From NCBI RefSeq assembly GCF_022812285.1, contig NZ_CP093300.1:2108001-2172000 (forward strand): a stretch of 64,000 bases of DNA, read 5' to 3'. Position numbers and translations under genes: made by a program. Position 1 is the stretch's first letter. The number at the start of each line of letters is the position of its first letter. The notes below the pieces were generated by a model that was not told where the DNA came from, made no database searches, and saw only the letters and a program-made list of their open reading frames with translations. Source of the DNA: Alkalihalobacillus sp. LMS39 (lineage in GTDB: Bacteria; Bacillota; Bacilli; Bacillales; Bacillaceae_F). Positions 1 to 8,374 of the stretch are shown here, one piece after another.

Positions 1-97
1 TATGAATTTTGTGAGAAGAAATAGAGCTTTTTGCTTGTAATGTGCTGTATGAAAGGGTATTTTAAATGAAGATAGTATTGAGATGGAGGAAATACAT

Positions 98-1216
98 ATG
101 ATTAATGAACAACGATTAGTGGACGAGTTTATTCAACTTGTCCAAATTGATTCTGAAACAAAACATGAAGGAAAAATTGCGTTACGTTTAAAAGCATTAT
201 TTTCTGAACTTGGTGTTGAAGTTATTGAAGATGACACGACAGAGGTTACAGGCCATGGGGCAGGAAATCTAATCTGTACATTACAAGGAACAAAACAGGA
301 AGTTGACACCATTTATTTTACATCCCATATGGATACGGTTGTTCCTGGCAATAATGTAAAACCTTCCATTTCAGACGGTTATATTGTGACAGATGGGACA
401 ACAATATTAGGGGCAGATGATAAAGCTGGAATTGCTGCAATGTTAGAAGCGATTAAAGTGTTAAAAGAACAAAATGTCGAGCATGGTACAATTCAGTTTA
501 TTATCACAGTTGGTGAGGAATCAGGATTAGTTGGTGCAAAGGTGTTAGACCCTGCGTTATTGAAAGCAAAATATGGCTTTGCTTTAGATAGTGATGGACC
601 AGTTGGGAACATTATTGTTGCTGCACCAACACAAGCTAAAGTGAATACGATTGTGAACGGGAAAACAGCCCATGCCGGTGTAGCTCCTGAAAAAGGAATT
701 TCTGCCATCACGGTAGCTGCGAAAGCGATTTCGAAAATGCCATTAGGGCGTATTGATGAAGAAACAACGGCGAATATTGGTCGCTTTGAAGGGGGAACAC
801 AAACAAATATCGTTTGTGATTATGTAGAGATTTTTGCAGAAGCAAGGTCACTCCTTCCAGAAAAAATGAATAAACAAGTGGAAGCAATGAAATCAGCCTT
901 TGAAACAACTGCAAAGGAAATGGGAACAACAGCCGATGTTCATGTTGAAGTGATGTACCCTGGATTTAAATTAGGAGATGGAGATGAAGTTGTTGAGGTT
1001 GCCAAAAAAGCAATGGAAGCAATCGGACGAACGCCTAGATTACTAAAAAGTGGTGGTGGAAGTGATGCGAACATCATTTCGGGATTTAATATTCCAACGG
1101 TAAACTTAGGAGTCGGATATGAAGAAATTCATACGAAAAATGAAAGAATGCCGATACAAGAATTAGTGAAAGTATCGGAAGCGATTGTGGCGATTGTGAA
1201 AGAAGTGGCAAAATAA
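98..1216 (+). CDS. yqjE: M20-family peptidase, YqjE / PepT-like
   Basis: Cytoplasmic zinc aminopeptidase of the M20 family (tripeptidase T / YqjE group), expected to trim small peptides. Metal-binding signatures are visible: SHMDTV near residue 80, ILGADDKAG near 105 and GEESGLVGA near 140; the dimerisation domain follows and GGGSDANII lies near 315. I start at ATG 98 (372 aa, the length of B. subtilis YqjE) because GGAGGA at 85-90 is correctly spaced for it; an upstream in-frame ATG at 83 precedes that site. It is a single gene followed by a strong terminator. Family assignment is firm; the exact substrate is not known. Confidence 0.93.
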   Translation: MINEQRLVDEFIQLVQIDSETKHEGKIALRLKALFSELGVEVIEDDTTEVTGHGAGNLICTLQGTKQEVDTIYFTSHMDTVVPGNNVKPSISDGYIVTDGTTILGADDKAGIAAMLEAIKVLKEQNVEHGTIQFIITVGEESGLVGAKVLDPALLKAKYGFALDSDGPVGNIIVAAPTQAKVNTIVNGKTAHAGVAPEKGISAITVAAKAISKMPLGRIDEETTANIGRFEGGTQTNIVCDYVEIFAEARSLLPEKMNKQVEAMKSAFETTAKEMGTTADVHVEVMYPGFKLGDGDEVVEVAKKAMEAIGRTPRLLKSGGGSDANIISGFNIPTVNLGVGYEEIHTKNERMPIQELVKVSEAIVAIVKEVAK

Positions 1217-1222
1217 AAAAAT

Positions 1223-1255
1223 AAAACCGTCATAAGTAAAAAGTATGACGGTTTT
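1223..1255 (+). terminator. Intrinsic terminator after yqjE
   Basis: A 12-bp perfect stem (AAAACCGTCATA / TATGACGGTTTT) with a 9-nt loop lies 7 nt after the yqjE stop, followed by T-rich sequence. Confidence 0.85.
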
Positions 1256-1403
1256 ATTTCTTTTTTGTTGTATAATAGTATTAAAGTATTGTTATACAAG
1301 AAAAAATATCCATAAAAAAGATATTTAGTAAAGAAATGTTTTGAAAAATCTTTCATTTATTATTATAGTAAAAATGTAACGTTATTGGAGAGGGATGAAG
1401 CAC

Positions 1404-1892
1404 GTGGATAGTACTGTAACACATTTATTAATTAACCTGTTACGTGGTACGTATAAAGTGTTGGATGAAGATTGGCAAAAGTCAGCGCAAAAGATTGGCT
1501 TGACCCAATCTGAACAACATTTATTATGGATTGTCTATTTTGAGAAAAAAGCACCGATGTCAAGAATTGCTGAAGTTGGTTTATGGGACTTATCAACCGT
1601 TATGCAAGTAATTAAGCGTTTAAAGCATAAAGGGTTAGTTCAAACGATTAAAGATGAGAACGATCTTCGAGTTTCTTATGTTATGTTAACAGAAGAAGGC
1701 GAACAAAAACGTGTGCAATCAACAGAGTTCACGTATAAAATAACGGAGTATGTTATGAATTACTATAGTCAAAGCGAGGAAAACAAACAGTTTATTGAAC
1801 AAATGGTTACATTCTATAAAGATTTAAATCAGCATTTTCACGGGAAAGAATTTACGAACTGGATAGAAAAAACGAAAAAGTCGGACCAATAG
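1404..1892 (+). CDS. MarR-family regulator, Hpr/ScoC-like
   Basis: Winged-helix DNA-binding protein of 162 aa. The order WQKSAQKIGLTQSEQHLLWI, then ISEIA-like (MSRIAEVGLWDLSTVMQVIKRL) and a wing with DLRVSYVMLTEEGE, resembles the B. subtilis transition-state regulator Hpr (ScoC), which has an extra C-terminal helix region like the one here. I start at GTG 1404 because GGAGAGGG (1387-1394) abuts the ATG at 1395 and is correctly spaced only for the GTG. Single gene between two terminators. The Hpr relationship is by sequence resemblance; the regulon is unknown. Confidence 0.75.
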   Translation: MDSTVTHLLINLLRGTYKVLDEDWQKSAQKIGLTQSEQHLLWIVYFEKKAPMSRIAEVGLWDLSTVMQVIKRLKHKGLVQTIKDENDLRVSYVMLTEEGEQKRVQSTEFTYKITEYVMNYYSQSEENKQFIEQMVTFYKDLNQHFHGKEFTNWIEKTKKSDQ

Positions 1893-1936
1893 TTGCTTTA
1901 CATAGGCAGCTTCATCTTTCTAATAGATCAAAAAAG

Positions 1937-1960
1937 ACCAACAGCAATGTTGGTTTTTTT
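1937..1960 (+). terminator. Intrinsic terminator after the MarR gene
   Basis: Stem ACCAACA / TGTTGGT (1937-1943 / 1948-1954) with a 4-nt loop, preceded by an A run and followed by TTTTTTT. Confidence 0.85.
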
Positions 1961-1986
1961 TGTGGATCCAATCAACATATCCCAAT

Positions 1987-2013
1987 TAAGTTTCAGATTA
2001 CTGTGACCGATAT
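1987..2013 (+). promoter_or_regulatory. Sigma-D-type (flagellar) promoter
   Basis: TAAG (1987-1990), 15 bp, then ACCGATAT (2006-2013). The sigma-D consensus is TAAA-N15-GCCGATAT, so 3/4 and 7/8 positions match at ideal spacing. It lies 36 bp before the start of the FliK-like gene. Confidence 0.72.
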
Positions 2014-2048
2014 ATATAAAAGATGGATAAAGTTCGGGAGTGATGAGA

Positions 2049-4436
2049 ATGGAAATTCGCAATCAGTGGGCTGCTTCACAGCAAAATGGACAAGCTTGGA
2101 AGCCACGTGAAGGTGATATTGTAAAAGCAACGATAAAAGAAAAAACTTCAGCTAATGAAGCGACGGTTTCCATTCGTGGACGAGAATTTCAAGCTGTTTT
2201 TTCAGATAAAGTACCAGCAAATGGAGAACGTGTTCAATTACAAATAGGTGCCATTCAAAATGACAATCAAATTCGAGTAACTCAAGTACAAGAGGATAAC
2301 TCAAAATCAGAAGCAACGAAGGAAGAAAAAACAAATGCAAGAGGAAATCAACCGTCAGTTCAACCGGTTTCTTCTGAAGTTAAACAAGCTGTTCAAGTAT
2401 TGCAAGATAAAGGAATTCCTCTAACAAAAGAAGGGATAAAAGCGTTATCAGAGTTTTTCCAACAAGCAAGTGGAACAAATGCAGAAAAGCTAGATACAGT
2501 GACTGCTATTGCGGCTAAACATCTTGATGTGACAAGTGATCACCTTCGTTCAGTTCATGAAACTCTTCACGGTAGGCATGTTCATGAAGTCATGAAAGAC
2601 TTAGTCAAATCAATTGACCCAGCAGCCATTCAAAGAGAGGCTGGTTCAAGAGGAGCACAGGCAGACCGAATGATTCAAGAGTTTAGCCAAGGTTTAAAAA
2701 ATGGAGCATTTACTGAGCAAAATCGTGAAAGTGTCGAGAAAGCATTGCAAGATGCTCGTGCACAACAGGATGCAAGTAGGGCTCATATTCAACAAGCAAT
2801 GAAACAAGTCATGCAATCAGCAAATCGAACGATAAACGACATCATTCAAGCGAATAGTCATAACTTAATGACTGAAGAAGACATGGAATCTCTTATTCAG
2901 CAATTGAAGCAGGCAGGAGCCAATGCTTCTCAACTAGCATTGCTTGAAACAGCTAAACAGCAACTAGGTCAAGTCGCTCAATCGACTTCGAATATACTAG
3001 TGGAATCGATTATGACAGCACAAGTAGAACAACGAAGTTCTTCGTCCATGGAACAAATGCGACAAATAGTGTTACAAGAGCCGAATTTAGAAACGGCAAT
3101 CGGGCAATTACAAAAGCAATTGGACGGGAAGGGTCAAGCGGAAATCGAGAAAGCTCAACAGCTCTTATCTTCCGGAAGAGAGCTTTCCGCAAGGCAAGTG
3201 TTAGTTGACCTCGTAAATCAATTTGAAAAAGAATCAGTACAAGGACAAGTTTATTCTAATCAAGAAATGTTCCAGACAAGCGCACAATCGGCATCAAAAG
3301 CAATTGCAGTTACAACAATTACCGAAAAAGTGGCGATTGCAACCGAGCAGTTTAAGCAAGTACAACGTGAATTGACGCGAAATTTAGATGCCATGGTTCG
3401 ATTAGTGGATCAATTTAAACACCAAGCACACCATCAAGTAAAACCGATGTTAGAATCGACGATCCACAAACTAGATCAAGCGATTTTAAAAAGTGAAATG
3501 ATGATGCTAACGGACATGAAAACAGAAAAACAATTGATGCAAGCAAGCGGTCAACTAGCGGAAGCGAAAAAATTACTGCAAAAAGGACAATATCAAGAAG
3601 CTAGACAAATTGTAAATGATGTAAAACAAGTAGTTGAGCGGATTCAATTTAAGCCGTCAGATACAAAGGTTATGCACATGTTAACGGCAGAACGCAATTG
3701 GCAAACTAATCGCACACCACAGCAACAGCTTGCTCAACAGTTTGTCGATACGATTCGACCGCCCCAAGAACCATCTGCACGGCAAATGTTTGAGATGGTT
3801 CGAGGAATGGGACTTAATCGCGAAAGTGAAATTGGACAAATGTTATCTTCTTCAAACTCCAATCGTGACTTTTCGCAAGATAGCGGGAACCAACGAAATG
3901 TGAAAGCGATGCTTCTACAGCTTATGCAATCGGAACAAGAAGGAAGCCGGATTGCTCAACAAGCAAATCAAGCTTTATCGAATATTACCGGTCAACAATT
4001 ACTAAGTAAACCAGACCCAAGTTCAACACAACAAACAATGCTCATGCAGCTACCGTTTTTACTCCAAGAAAACGTAGAAAACTTGCAAGTGTTTGTTAAC
4101 TCTCGGAATAACGGTGACCAAGTTGATTGGGAAAATTGCAATTTGTACTTTTTACTTGAGACGAGAAAACTTGGTGAAATTGGAATTCTAGTTACAGTGC
4201 AAGACCGGAACTTAACGATTACGTTAAAAAATGATAAAGACGAGTTTAAAAATAAGATGGAGCCATTAGTTGAACAACGTGTAGACAACATATCTGAGAT
4301 TGGTTTCACATTAAATGGGATAAAGTTCACGAAATTAGCAGCAGAAAAAGCGCAAACTGATGGAGCACAATCAATAAATACTGAAACGAAACAAAGACCT
4401 CTATTTACAGAGAAAGGGTTTGACTTTAAAATATGA
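2049..4436 (+). CDS. FliK/YlqG-like flagellar export-associated protein
   Basis: A 795-aa, Gln-rich, largely helical protein. The N-terminus (about residues 15-75) looks like a small beta domain; the long middle is coiled-coil-like with many AxxQ repeats; the last ~150 residues (LPFLLQENVENLQVF, NLYFLLETRKLGEIGI, LTITLKNDKDEF) look like the C-terminal FliK/YlqG domain, which in flagella controls hook length and export switching. Three starts are possible; GGGAG at 2036-2040 best fits ATG 2049. The stop overlaps the next gene, an FlhB C-terminal homologue, by 4 nt, matching the ylqG-ylqH pair of B. subtilis. A sigma-D-type promoter precedes it. The link to FliK is moderate; a hook-length role is inference. 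Confidence 0.62.
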   Translation: MEIRNQWAASQQNGQAWKPREGDIVKATIKEKTSANEATVSIRGREFQAVFSDKVPANGERVQLQIGAIQNDNQIRVTQVQEDNSKSEATKEEKTNARGNQPSVQPVSSEVKQAVQVLQDKGIPLTKEGIKALSEFFQQASGTNAEKLDTVTAIAAKHLDVTSDHLRSVHETLHGRHVHEVMKDLVKSIDPAAIQREAGSRGAQADRMIQEFSQGLKNGAFTEQNRESVEKALQDARAQQDASRAHIQQAMKQVMQSANRTINDIIQANSHNLMTEEDMESLIQQLKQAGANASQLALLETAKQQLGQVAQSTSNILVESIMTAQVEQRSSSSMEQMRQIVLQEPNLETAIGQLQKQLDGKGQAEIEKAQQLLSSGRELSARQVLVDLVNQFEKESVQGQVYSNQEMFQTSAQSASKAIAVTTITEKVAIATEQFKQVQRELTRNLDAMVRLVDQFKHQAHHQVKPMLESTIHKLDQAILKSEMMMLTDMKTEKQLMQASGQLAEAKKLLQKGQYQEARQIVNDVKQVVERIQFKPSDTKVMHMLTAERNWQTNRTPQQQLAQQFVDTIRPPQEPSARQMFEMVRGMGLNRESEIGQMLSSSNSNRDFSQDSGNQRNVKAMLLQLMQSEQEGSRIAQQANQALSNITGQQLLSKPDPSSTQQTMLMQLPFLLQENVENLQVFVNSRNNGDQVDWENCNLYFLLETRKLGEIGILVTVQDRNLTITLKNDKDEFKNKMEPLVEQRVDNISEIGFTLNGIKFTKLAAEKAQTDGAQSINTETKQRPLFTEKGFDFKI

Positions 4437-4729
4437 TGATTTCAAAGCACTTTAATCATAAACAGAGAAAAATAGTTAATGGACCAACAGCGGCTGTTCT
4501 TCGTTATGAAAATGAAGGGGAAGCACCAAAAGTAATTGCGAGTGGAAAAGGTCATGTTGCCAATCAAATTATTGAAGTCGCAAAGAAAAATAATATTCAT
4601 ATGCAAGAGGACCCTTTGCTTATAGAGAACCTTCTAGATATGGATTTAGGGGAAAATATACCGCCACAATTGTTTTCGGTAATGGCAGAAATTTTACTCC
4701 TTATTGAGGATATGGAAAAAAACTATTAA
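4433..4729 (+). CDS. Free-standing FlhB C-terminal domain (YlqH/FlhX-like)
   Basis: 98 aa corresponding to the cytoplasmic export-switch domain of FlhB without its membrane part. VNGPTAAVLRYENEGEAPKVIASGKG and the later LLIENLLDM and IPPQLFSVMAEI segments follow the FlhB/YscU C-terminal pattern. In full FlhB the NPTH motif self-cleaves; here the place reads N-G-P-T, so autocleavage is unlikely. The ATG overlaps the stop of the FliK-like gene (ATGA), implying translational coupling. Known relatives (YlqH, FlhX) can partly replace the FlhB C-domain. It probably cooperates with the upstream protein. Confidence 0.82.
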   Translation: MMISKHFNHKQRKIVNGPTAAVLRYENEGEAPKVIASGKGHVANQIIEVAKKNNIHMQEDPLLIENLLDMDLGENIPPQLFSVMAEILLLIEDMEKNY

Positions 4730-4753
4730 ACAATTAAACGCAATGTCCGATAC
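4727..4753 (+). promoter_or_regulatory. Sigma-D-type promoter for fliS-hag
   Basis: TAAA (4727-4730), exactly 15 bp, then TCCGATAC (4746-4753). This matches TAAA-N15-GCCGATAT at 4/4 and 6/8 positions and lies just upstream of the flagellin chaperone and flagellin genes, as sigma-D control predicts. Confidence 0.8.
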
Positions 4754-4785
4754 AATCAATAGAGATAATAATAGGAGGGATGAAA

Positions 4786-5211
4786 GTGTTTCAAGTCATT
4801 ACAAAAGAAGCACTTCATAAGAAATCACCAGAAGAAATAACAGCACTACTTTATGAAGCCCTTTGTGTAAATTTAGAACAGGCCATAACGGCCATTGAAC
4901 AAAAAGAATTTGTGGAAGCTAATCAAAAATTGCAAAAAGCAAACGATATTGTTTGTCGATTAGGTGCAGGCATTAATTATGAAGCAGGGATTATTGCTGA
5001 CCAATTAGATAACTTGTACAACTATATTTCCGATAAAATTATCGAAGCCAATTATACAAAAGAAGTACGATATGTGGAAGAAGCTTTAAAGATTGTGACA
5101 GAATTACTGTCCTCTTGGAATAAAGCAATGAAAAATAAAGATGATGCACAAACAAAAGCAAATAAACGTACAGCGAATGCGTACGAACGAAATGTTCTAG
5201 TAGACCAATAA
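4786..5211 (+). CDS. fliS: Flagellin export chaperone FliS (divergent)
   Basis: A 141-aa all-helical protein with the FliS pattern: SPEEITALLYEALCVNLEQAITAIE near the N-terminus, then ANQKLQKANDIV, LDNLYNYISDKIIEAN and VTELLSSWNKAM. FliS binds the flagellin C-terminus and keeps it unfolded for export. It lacks the usual N-terminal NPYxxYQ stretch. Start GTG 4786 is chosen because AGGAGGG (4773-4779) abuts the ATG at 4780 but is properly spaced for the GTG. It lies 20 nt before flagellin and behind a sigma-D-type promoter. Confidence 0.85.
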   Translation: MFQVITKEALHKKSPEEITALLYEALCVNLEQAITAIEQKEFVEANQKLQKANDIVCRLGAGINYEAGIIADQLDNLYNYISDKIIEANYTKEVRYVEEALKIVTELLSSWNKAMKNKDDAQTKANKRTANAYERNVLVDQ

Positions 5212-5231
5212 AACAGTTAGAGGTGTAGTTA

Positions 5232-6602
5232 ATGAAAATTAATAATAATATTCAAGCGCTAAATGCGTATCGTAACTTAAACCAAAACCAAGTTCAAACA
5301 TCAAAAAACTTAGAAAAATTATCATCTGGCCTTCGAATTAACCGTGCAGCTGATGATGCGGCTGGATTAGCCATTTCAGAAAAGATGCGCTCGCAAATTC
5401 GTGGATTAAAAATGGCTGAGCGTAATGCAATGGATGGGATTTCCCTTTTACAAACAGCTGAAGGTGCATTAACGGAAGTTCATGCGATGTTACAGCGTAT
5501 GCGTGAATTAGCTGTACAAGGAGCAAATGACTCCAATACAGATTATGACCGTGAACAAATTCAAAAAGAAATCGACCAATTAAAAAAGGAAATCGATAGC
5601 ATCTCGCAAAAAACAGAATTTAACACTCGTAAATTACTTGACGGAACAAGTGCTGTTATTAGTCATTTGCAAGTGAATGAGGCTAATGTAGCAACTGGTT
5701 TTCCTAATGTGCAAAATGCAGAATTTCCTTCAGGGGACTATCTGTTAAATGTAACACAAGCACAATTAAATTCTACTTTAAACCAGCCAGGAGCAGGATT
5801 TACTGCTGACGCTGTTGCTTTTACTGACGGTACTCAATCAAAGTTAGGTCAATACACGTTTGTCGTTAGTAATGTAACGACGGTTGATGATGTAAGAAGT
5901 GCTAAAATAGAAGTGTTTGACCCAGATGGATTTTCGCTAGGAACAAAAACAACTGACCTTGCAGAAAATACAGAGGTTGTAATTGGTGGAGTGAGAATTG
6001 ATACTGAAAACTTAACAGAAGGAACTGCGAAAATTTCATTAGAAGCAAATGTCCAAGTGCAACTTTCTCGAGTTAGCGATGGTACACCAGATGCAATTTC
6101 TACAACGGCTAACATAACAACAACAAAAGGACGTATTATTCATGAAGGTATCGAATACCAATTTGGGAGTAATGTTAGTACAGGTAATGTAGAATTCAGT
6201 ATTACGAATAATTCATTATCCTTCCAAATCGGGGCAAACACAAACCAAAACGTTATGATTGATATTCCAGCAATGGATTCGCAGAAATTAGGCGTAGACA
6301 AAGTAAAAGTGACAACATTATCATCAGCAAATGATGCCATTTATCAACTAGACCAAGCCATTAATGCAGTATCAGATGCGCGTGCAAAGCTTGGAGCTAT
6401 TCAAAATCGAATGGAACATACGATAAATAATTTACAAGTCACACATGAAAACTTAACGGCAGCAGAATCTCGAATTCGTGACGCTGATATGGCTCTAGAA
6501 ATGACAATCTTTACTCGAAACAACATTTTAAATCAATCTGCAACAGCGATGTTGGCACAAGCGAATCAATTACCACAAGGAGTATTACAGCTTCTTCAAT
6601 AA
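5232..6602 (+). CDS. hag: Flagellin
   Basis: Filament subunit of 456 aa. Conserved N-terminal D0/D1 helices (MKINNNIQALNAYRNLN, LSSGLRINRAADDAAGLAIS, ISLLQTAEGALTEVHAMLQR) span residues 1-140. A variable, beta-rich surface domain covers about 141-375. The C-terminal D1/D0 helices (LGAIQNRMEHTINNL, ESRIRDADMALEM, QANQLPQGVLQLLQ) close the protein. It is larger than B. subtilis Hag (304 aa) because of the central insert. The 20-nt fliS-hag gap leaves no room for the long CsrA-binding leader known from B. subtilis hag. Confidence 0.97.
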   Translation: MKINNNIQALNAYRNLNQNQVQTSKNLEKLSSGLRINRAADDAAGLAISEKMRSQIRGLKMAERNAMDGISLLQTAEGALTEVHAMLQRMRELAVQGANDSNTDYDREQIQKEIDQLKKEIDSISQKTEFNTRKLLDGTSAVISHLQVNEANVATGFPNVQNAEFPSGDYLLNVTQAQLNSTLNQPGAGFTADAVAFTDGTQSKLGQYTFVVSNVTTVDDVRSAKIEVFDPDGFSLGTKTTDLAENTEVVIGGVRIDTENLTEGTAKISLEANVQVQLSRVSDGTPDAISTTANITTTKGRIIHEGIEYQFGSNVSTGNVEFSITNNSLSFQIGANTNQNVMIDIPAMDSQKLGVDKVKVTTLSSANDAIYQLDQAINAVSDARAKLGAIQNRMEHTINNLQVTHENLTAAESRIRDADMALEMTIFTRNNILNQSATAMLAQANQLPQGVLQLLQ

Positions 6603-6618
6603 TATAAACAAGGGTCTA

Positions 6619-6643
6619 GCCGAAAGGTTCGGCCTCTTTTTTT
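6619..6643 (+). terminator. Terminator after hag
   Basis: GCCGAA (6619-6624) / TTCGGC (6628-6633) with an AGG loop, followed by CTCTTTTTTT. It lies 17 nt after the flagellin stop. Confidence 0.78.
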
Positions 6644-6664
6644 AACATTTAAGAAAACATAATA

Positions 6665-6787
6665 ATTTGGTGAAGCTGTGAAGTTTTGAAAGTTTATTCT
6701 ATTCAAAGACGTTCCCGCGTTTTTCTAGAAAACATAAGAAAAGTTTTGGTCTAGCAGTGAAGTTTTAAAAGCTTATTCTAGAAGGTG
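6665..6787. repeat. Two copies of a short dispersed intergenic repeat
   Basis: Copy 1 (6665-6726) carries TGTGAAGTTTTGAAAG and a tail GACGTTCCCGCGTTTTTCT. Copy 2 (6744-6785) carries TTTTGGTCTAGCAGTGAAG and AAAGCTTATTCTAGAAG. Related copies lie at 7556-7690 and 8848-8942. The region between hag and the next gene (about 190 bp) is mostly made of this element. Confidence 0.6.
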
Positions 6788-6796
6788 GCGAGAATT

Positions 6797-7024
6797 GTGA
6801 CAAAAACATATAATGAGAATTTGCAAACATCGAAGTGGTTAGCCATCCAAATTGAATTATTAGTGATGATTGAGGAAAAGTTAAAGGAAATGAAGTTATT
6901 AGCTGAACGAGCTGTCCAAGCACAAGAAAATCGAGAAGAAATTGCACAAATACAATCGAAAATGATGATACTTACTGAAGAAATTGCTCTTTTAGAACGG
7001 GAACAACAATTTGTTCTGCACTAA
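6797..7024 (+). CDS. Small coiled-coil protein in the flagellar block
   Basis: A 75-aa helical, Glu/Gln-rich protein of unknown family. Two amphipathic helices can be read: about residues 14-42 (WLAIQIELLVMIEEKLKEMK) and 48-72. Its size, helicity and place between flagellin and YaaR resemble small flagellar chaperones of the FliT type, but no clear motif supports that. I start at GTG 6797, 8 nt after AAGGTGG (6782-6788), not at the earlier GTG 6785, which overlaps that site. Function unassigned. Confidence 0.6.
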   Translation: MTKTYNENLQTSKWLAIQIELLVMIEEKLKEMKLLAERAVQAQENREEIAQIQSKMMILTEEIALLEREQQFVLH

Positions 7025-7034
7025 ATAGGGGACA

Positions 7035-7043
7035 TGGTATAAT
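7035..7043 (+). promoter_or_regulatory. Extended -10 promoter for yaaR
   Basis: TGGTATAAT fits the TGnTATAAT extended -10 pattern, 26 bp upstream of the YaaR start. The -35 region is weak. It suggests sigma-A expression separate from the sigma-D units upstream. Confidence 0.5.
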
Positions 7044-7069
7044 AGATGGCGTAAAAAGGTGGGATTAAC

Positions 7070-7507
7070 ATGGATGTGCAACGAATTAATAAAGCGAATA
7101 TGACTCGTGTTGAACAGAAAAAACAAGCGCCAACAGGCAGTGTATCATTTGCAGAAGTCATGAACAAGCAACGAGATGAAAAAGCGTATGAACGCTTGCA
7201 TGGTATGATGCAAAAAATTGATGACCAAGGAAAAGTATTGGCTGATTCTCGTACGGTTGAGGAATTACGGAAATATAAACAGTTAGTTAAAGAATTTATG
7301 GAAGATGCTGTTGCTTTTGGTCTTCAACTTGAAGAGCGACGAGGCTTTAATCGTAGAGGTCGAACGAAAGTGTATAAAATTGTTCAAGAAGTCGATCGTA
7401 AATTACTTGATTTAACAGATGCAGTGCTTCAAAAGGAAAAGAAGGGTTTAGAAATTCTAGATATGGTTGGAGAAATAAAAGGGTTACTCGTTAATATTTA
7501 TGCATAA
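7070..7507 (+). CDS. yaaR: YaaR-family protein (DUF327)
   Basis: 145 aa, mostly helical, matching the DUF327/YaaR family of Bacilli in length and in its conserved core (SFAEVMNKQRDEKAYERLHGMM, KYKQLVKEFMEDAV, RRGRTKVYKIVQEVDRKLLDLTD). Its biochemical role is unknown. Here it follows flagellin and a small helical gene, which suggests an envelope or motility connection but does not prove one. AAAGGTGGG provides the ribosome binding site. A strong bidirectional terminator follows. Confidence 0.85.
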   Translation: MDVQRINKANMTRVEQKKQAPTGSVSFAEVMNKQRDEKAYERLHGMMQKIDDQGKVLADSRTVEELRKYKQLVKEFMEDAVAFGLQLEERRGFNRRGRTKVYKIVQEVDRKLLDLTDAVLQKEKKGLEILDMVGEIKGLLVNIYA

Positions 7508-7510
7508 GAA

Positions 7511-7549
7511 AAAGCGGTTATGAGAGAAAACTCATAACCGCTTTTTTTC
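7511..7549. terminator. Bidirectional terminator between yaaR and the CPBP gene
   Basis: 14-bp perfect stem (AAAGCGGTTATGAG / CTCATAACCGCTTT, 7511-7524 / 7531-7544) with T runs on both strands. Confidence 0.88.
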
Positions 7550-7555
7550 AAAAGA

Positions 7556-7690
7556 GCTAGAAGTGAAGTTTTGAAAGCTTGTTCTAGAAGAACGAAGGTT
7601 GCGCTCCTGCGCGTTTCATCCATTCACTGTCAAAAGTGGGCAGGGCTCCGCACTTCGCTTGAAAGAAAAGGCGCTTCCGCGTTTTTCTTA
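7556..7690. repeat. Dispersed repeat copy (head and tail parts)
   Basis: Contains GAAGTGAAGTTTTGAAAGCTT and TTCTAGAAG (head), GGCTCCGCACTTCGCTTGAAA, and the tail GGCGCTTCCGCGTTTTTCT, all shared with the copies at 6665-6787 and 8848-8942. It ends exactly at the CPBP protease stop. Confidence 0.6.
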
Positions 7691-8287
7691 TTAAAGGATT
7701 GGAAAAATTACTAATAAAAACAAATCAAAAATCACGTGAGATGCAATCGCGAGCAAAAGGTTATTCGTTCTTATGTAAATATATCCCCAAACGAGTCCGC
7801 CGACAATTGCAGCTGCGATTAATAGAACACTTCCAGCATAAAGATGGGCGGATGCATACAATAGCGTTGCTCCAATAACAGCAACAAAAGGAGAATACGA
7901 TTGTTGAAGTCGTTTTTGAACGAACCCACGCCAAAATATTTCTTCCCCAGGGATAATGAAAAGAAATAAAACAAGATAATGCCACCATTCTCGTGGTTTA
8001 ATGATTGTAGCTAGCTGATCAAGTGCTGTTAGGAACGGAAGAGATAATAGGATAACGAGATATTTCCCGAAAACAATAAGTAAATATAGGGCTACACCAG
8101 TAAAAGCACTTAACAAGAGGGATGTAATGGTCGGTCTGGTCCAGTTCATCGTTTCAAACGATAAAGAATAAAGAACCATCACAAATAAGGAAAATGGGAA
8201 TAACAACCAAAATTCAAACGGTTGCCAATAAAAACTAACGAAAAGAAGGAGATGCGCGAGCGCTATCCCGCTTAATAAACGAAACAT
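7691..8287 (-). CDS. CPBP-family intramembrane metalloprotease
   Basis: 198-aa integral membrane protein with about six hydrophobic segments. The CPBP (Abi/CAAX protease) signatures are present: GEEIFWRGFVQKRL near residues 113-126 with the EExxxR motif, an H in ASAHLYAG, and HVIFDLFL near the C-terminus. Members cleave membrane substrates or confer self-immunity to peptides; no partner is visible here. Monocistronic, convergent with yaaR. Confidence 0.85.
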   Translation of the reverse strand: MFRLLSGIALAHLLLFVSFYWQPFEFWLLFPFSLFVMVLYSLSFETMNWTRPTITSLLLSAFTGVALYLLIVFGKYLVILLSLPFLTALDQLATIIKPREWWHYLVLFLFIIPGEEIFWRGFVQKRLQQSYSPFVAVIGATLLYASAHLYAGSVLLIAAAIVGGLVWGYIYIRTNNLLLAIASHVIFDLFLLVIFPIL

Positions 8288-8374
8288 GTAATGCCTTCTT
8301 TCTTAACGAATTTCTTTCGTTGTACTTTTTAACCTATTACTACTACAATAAATAAACAAGAGGGAGTGATCAAG

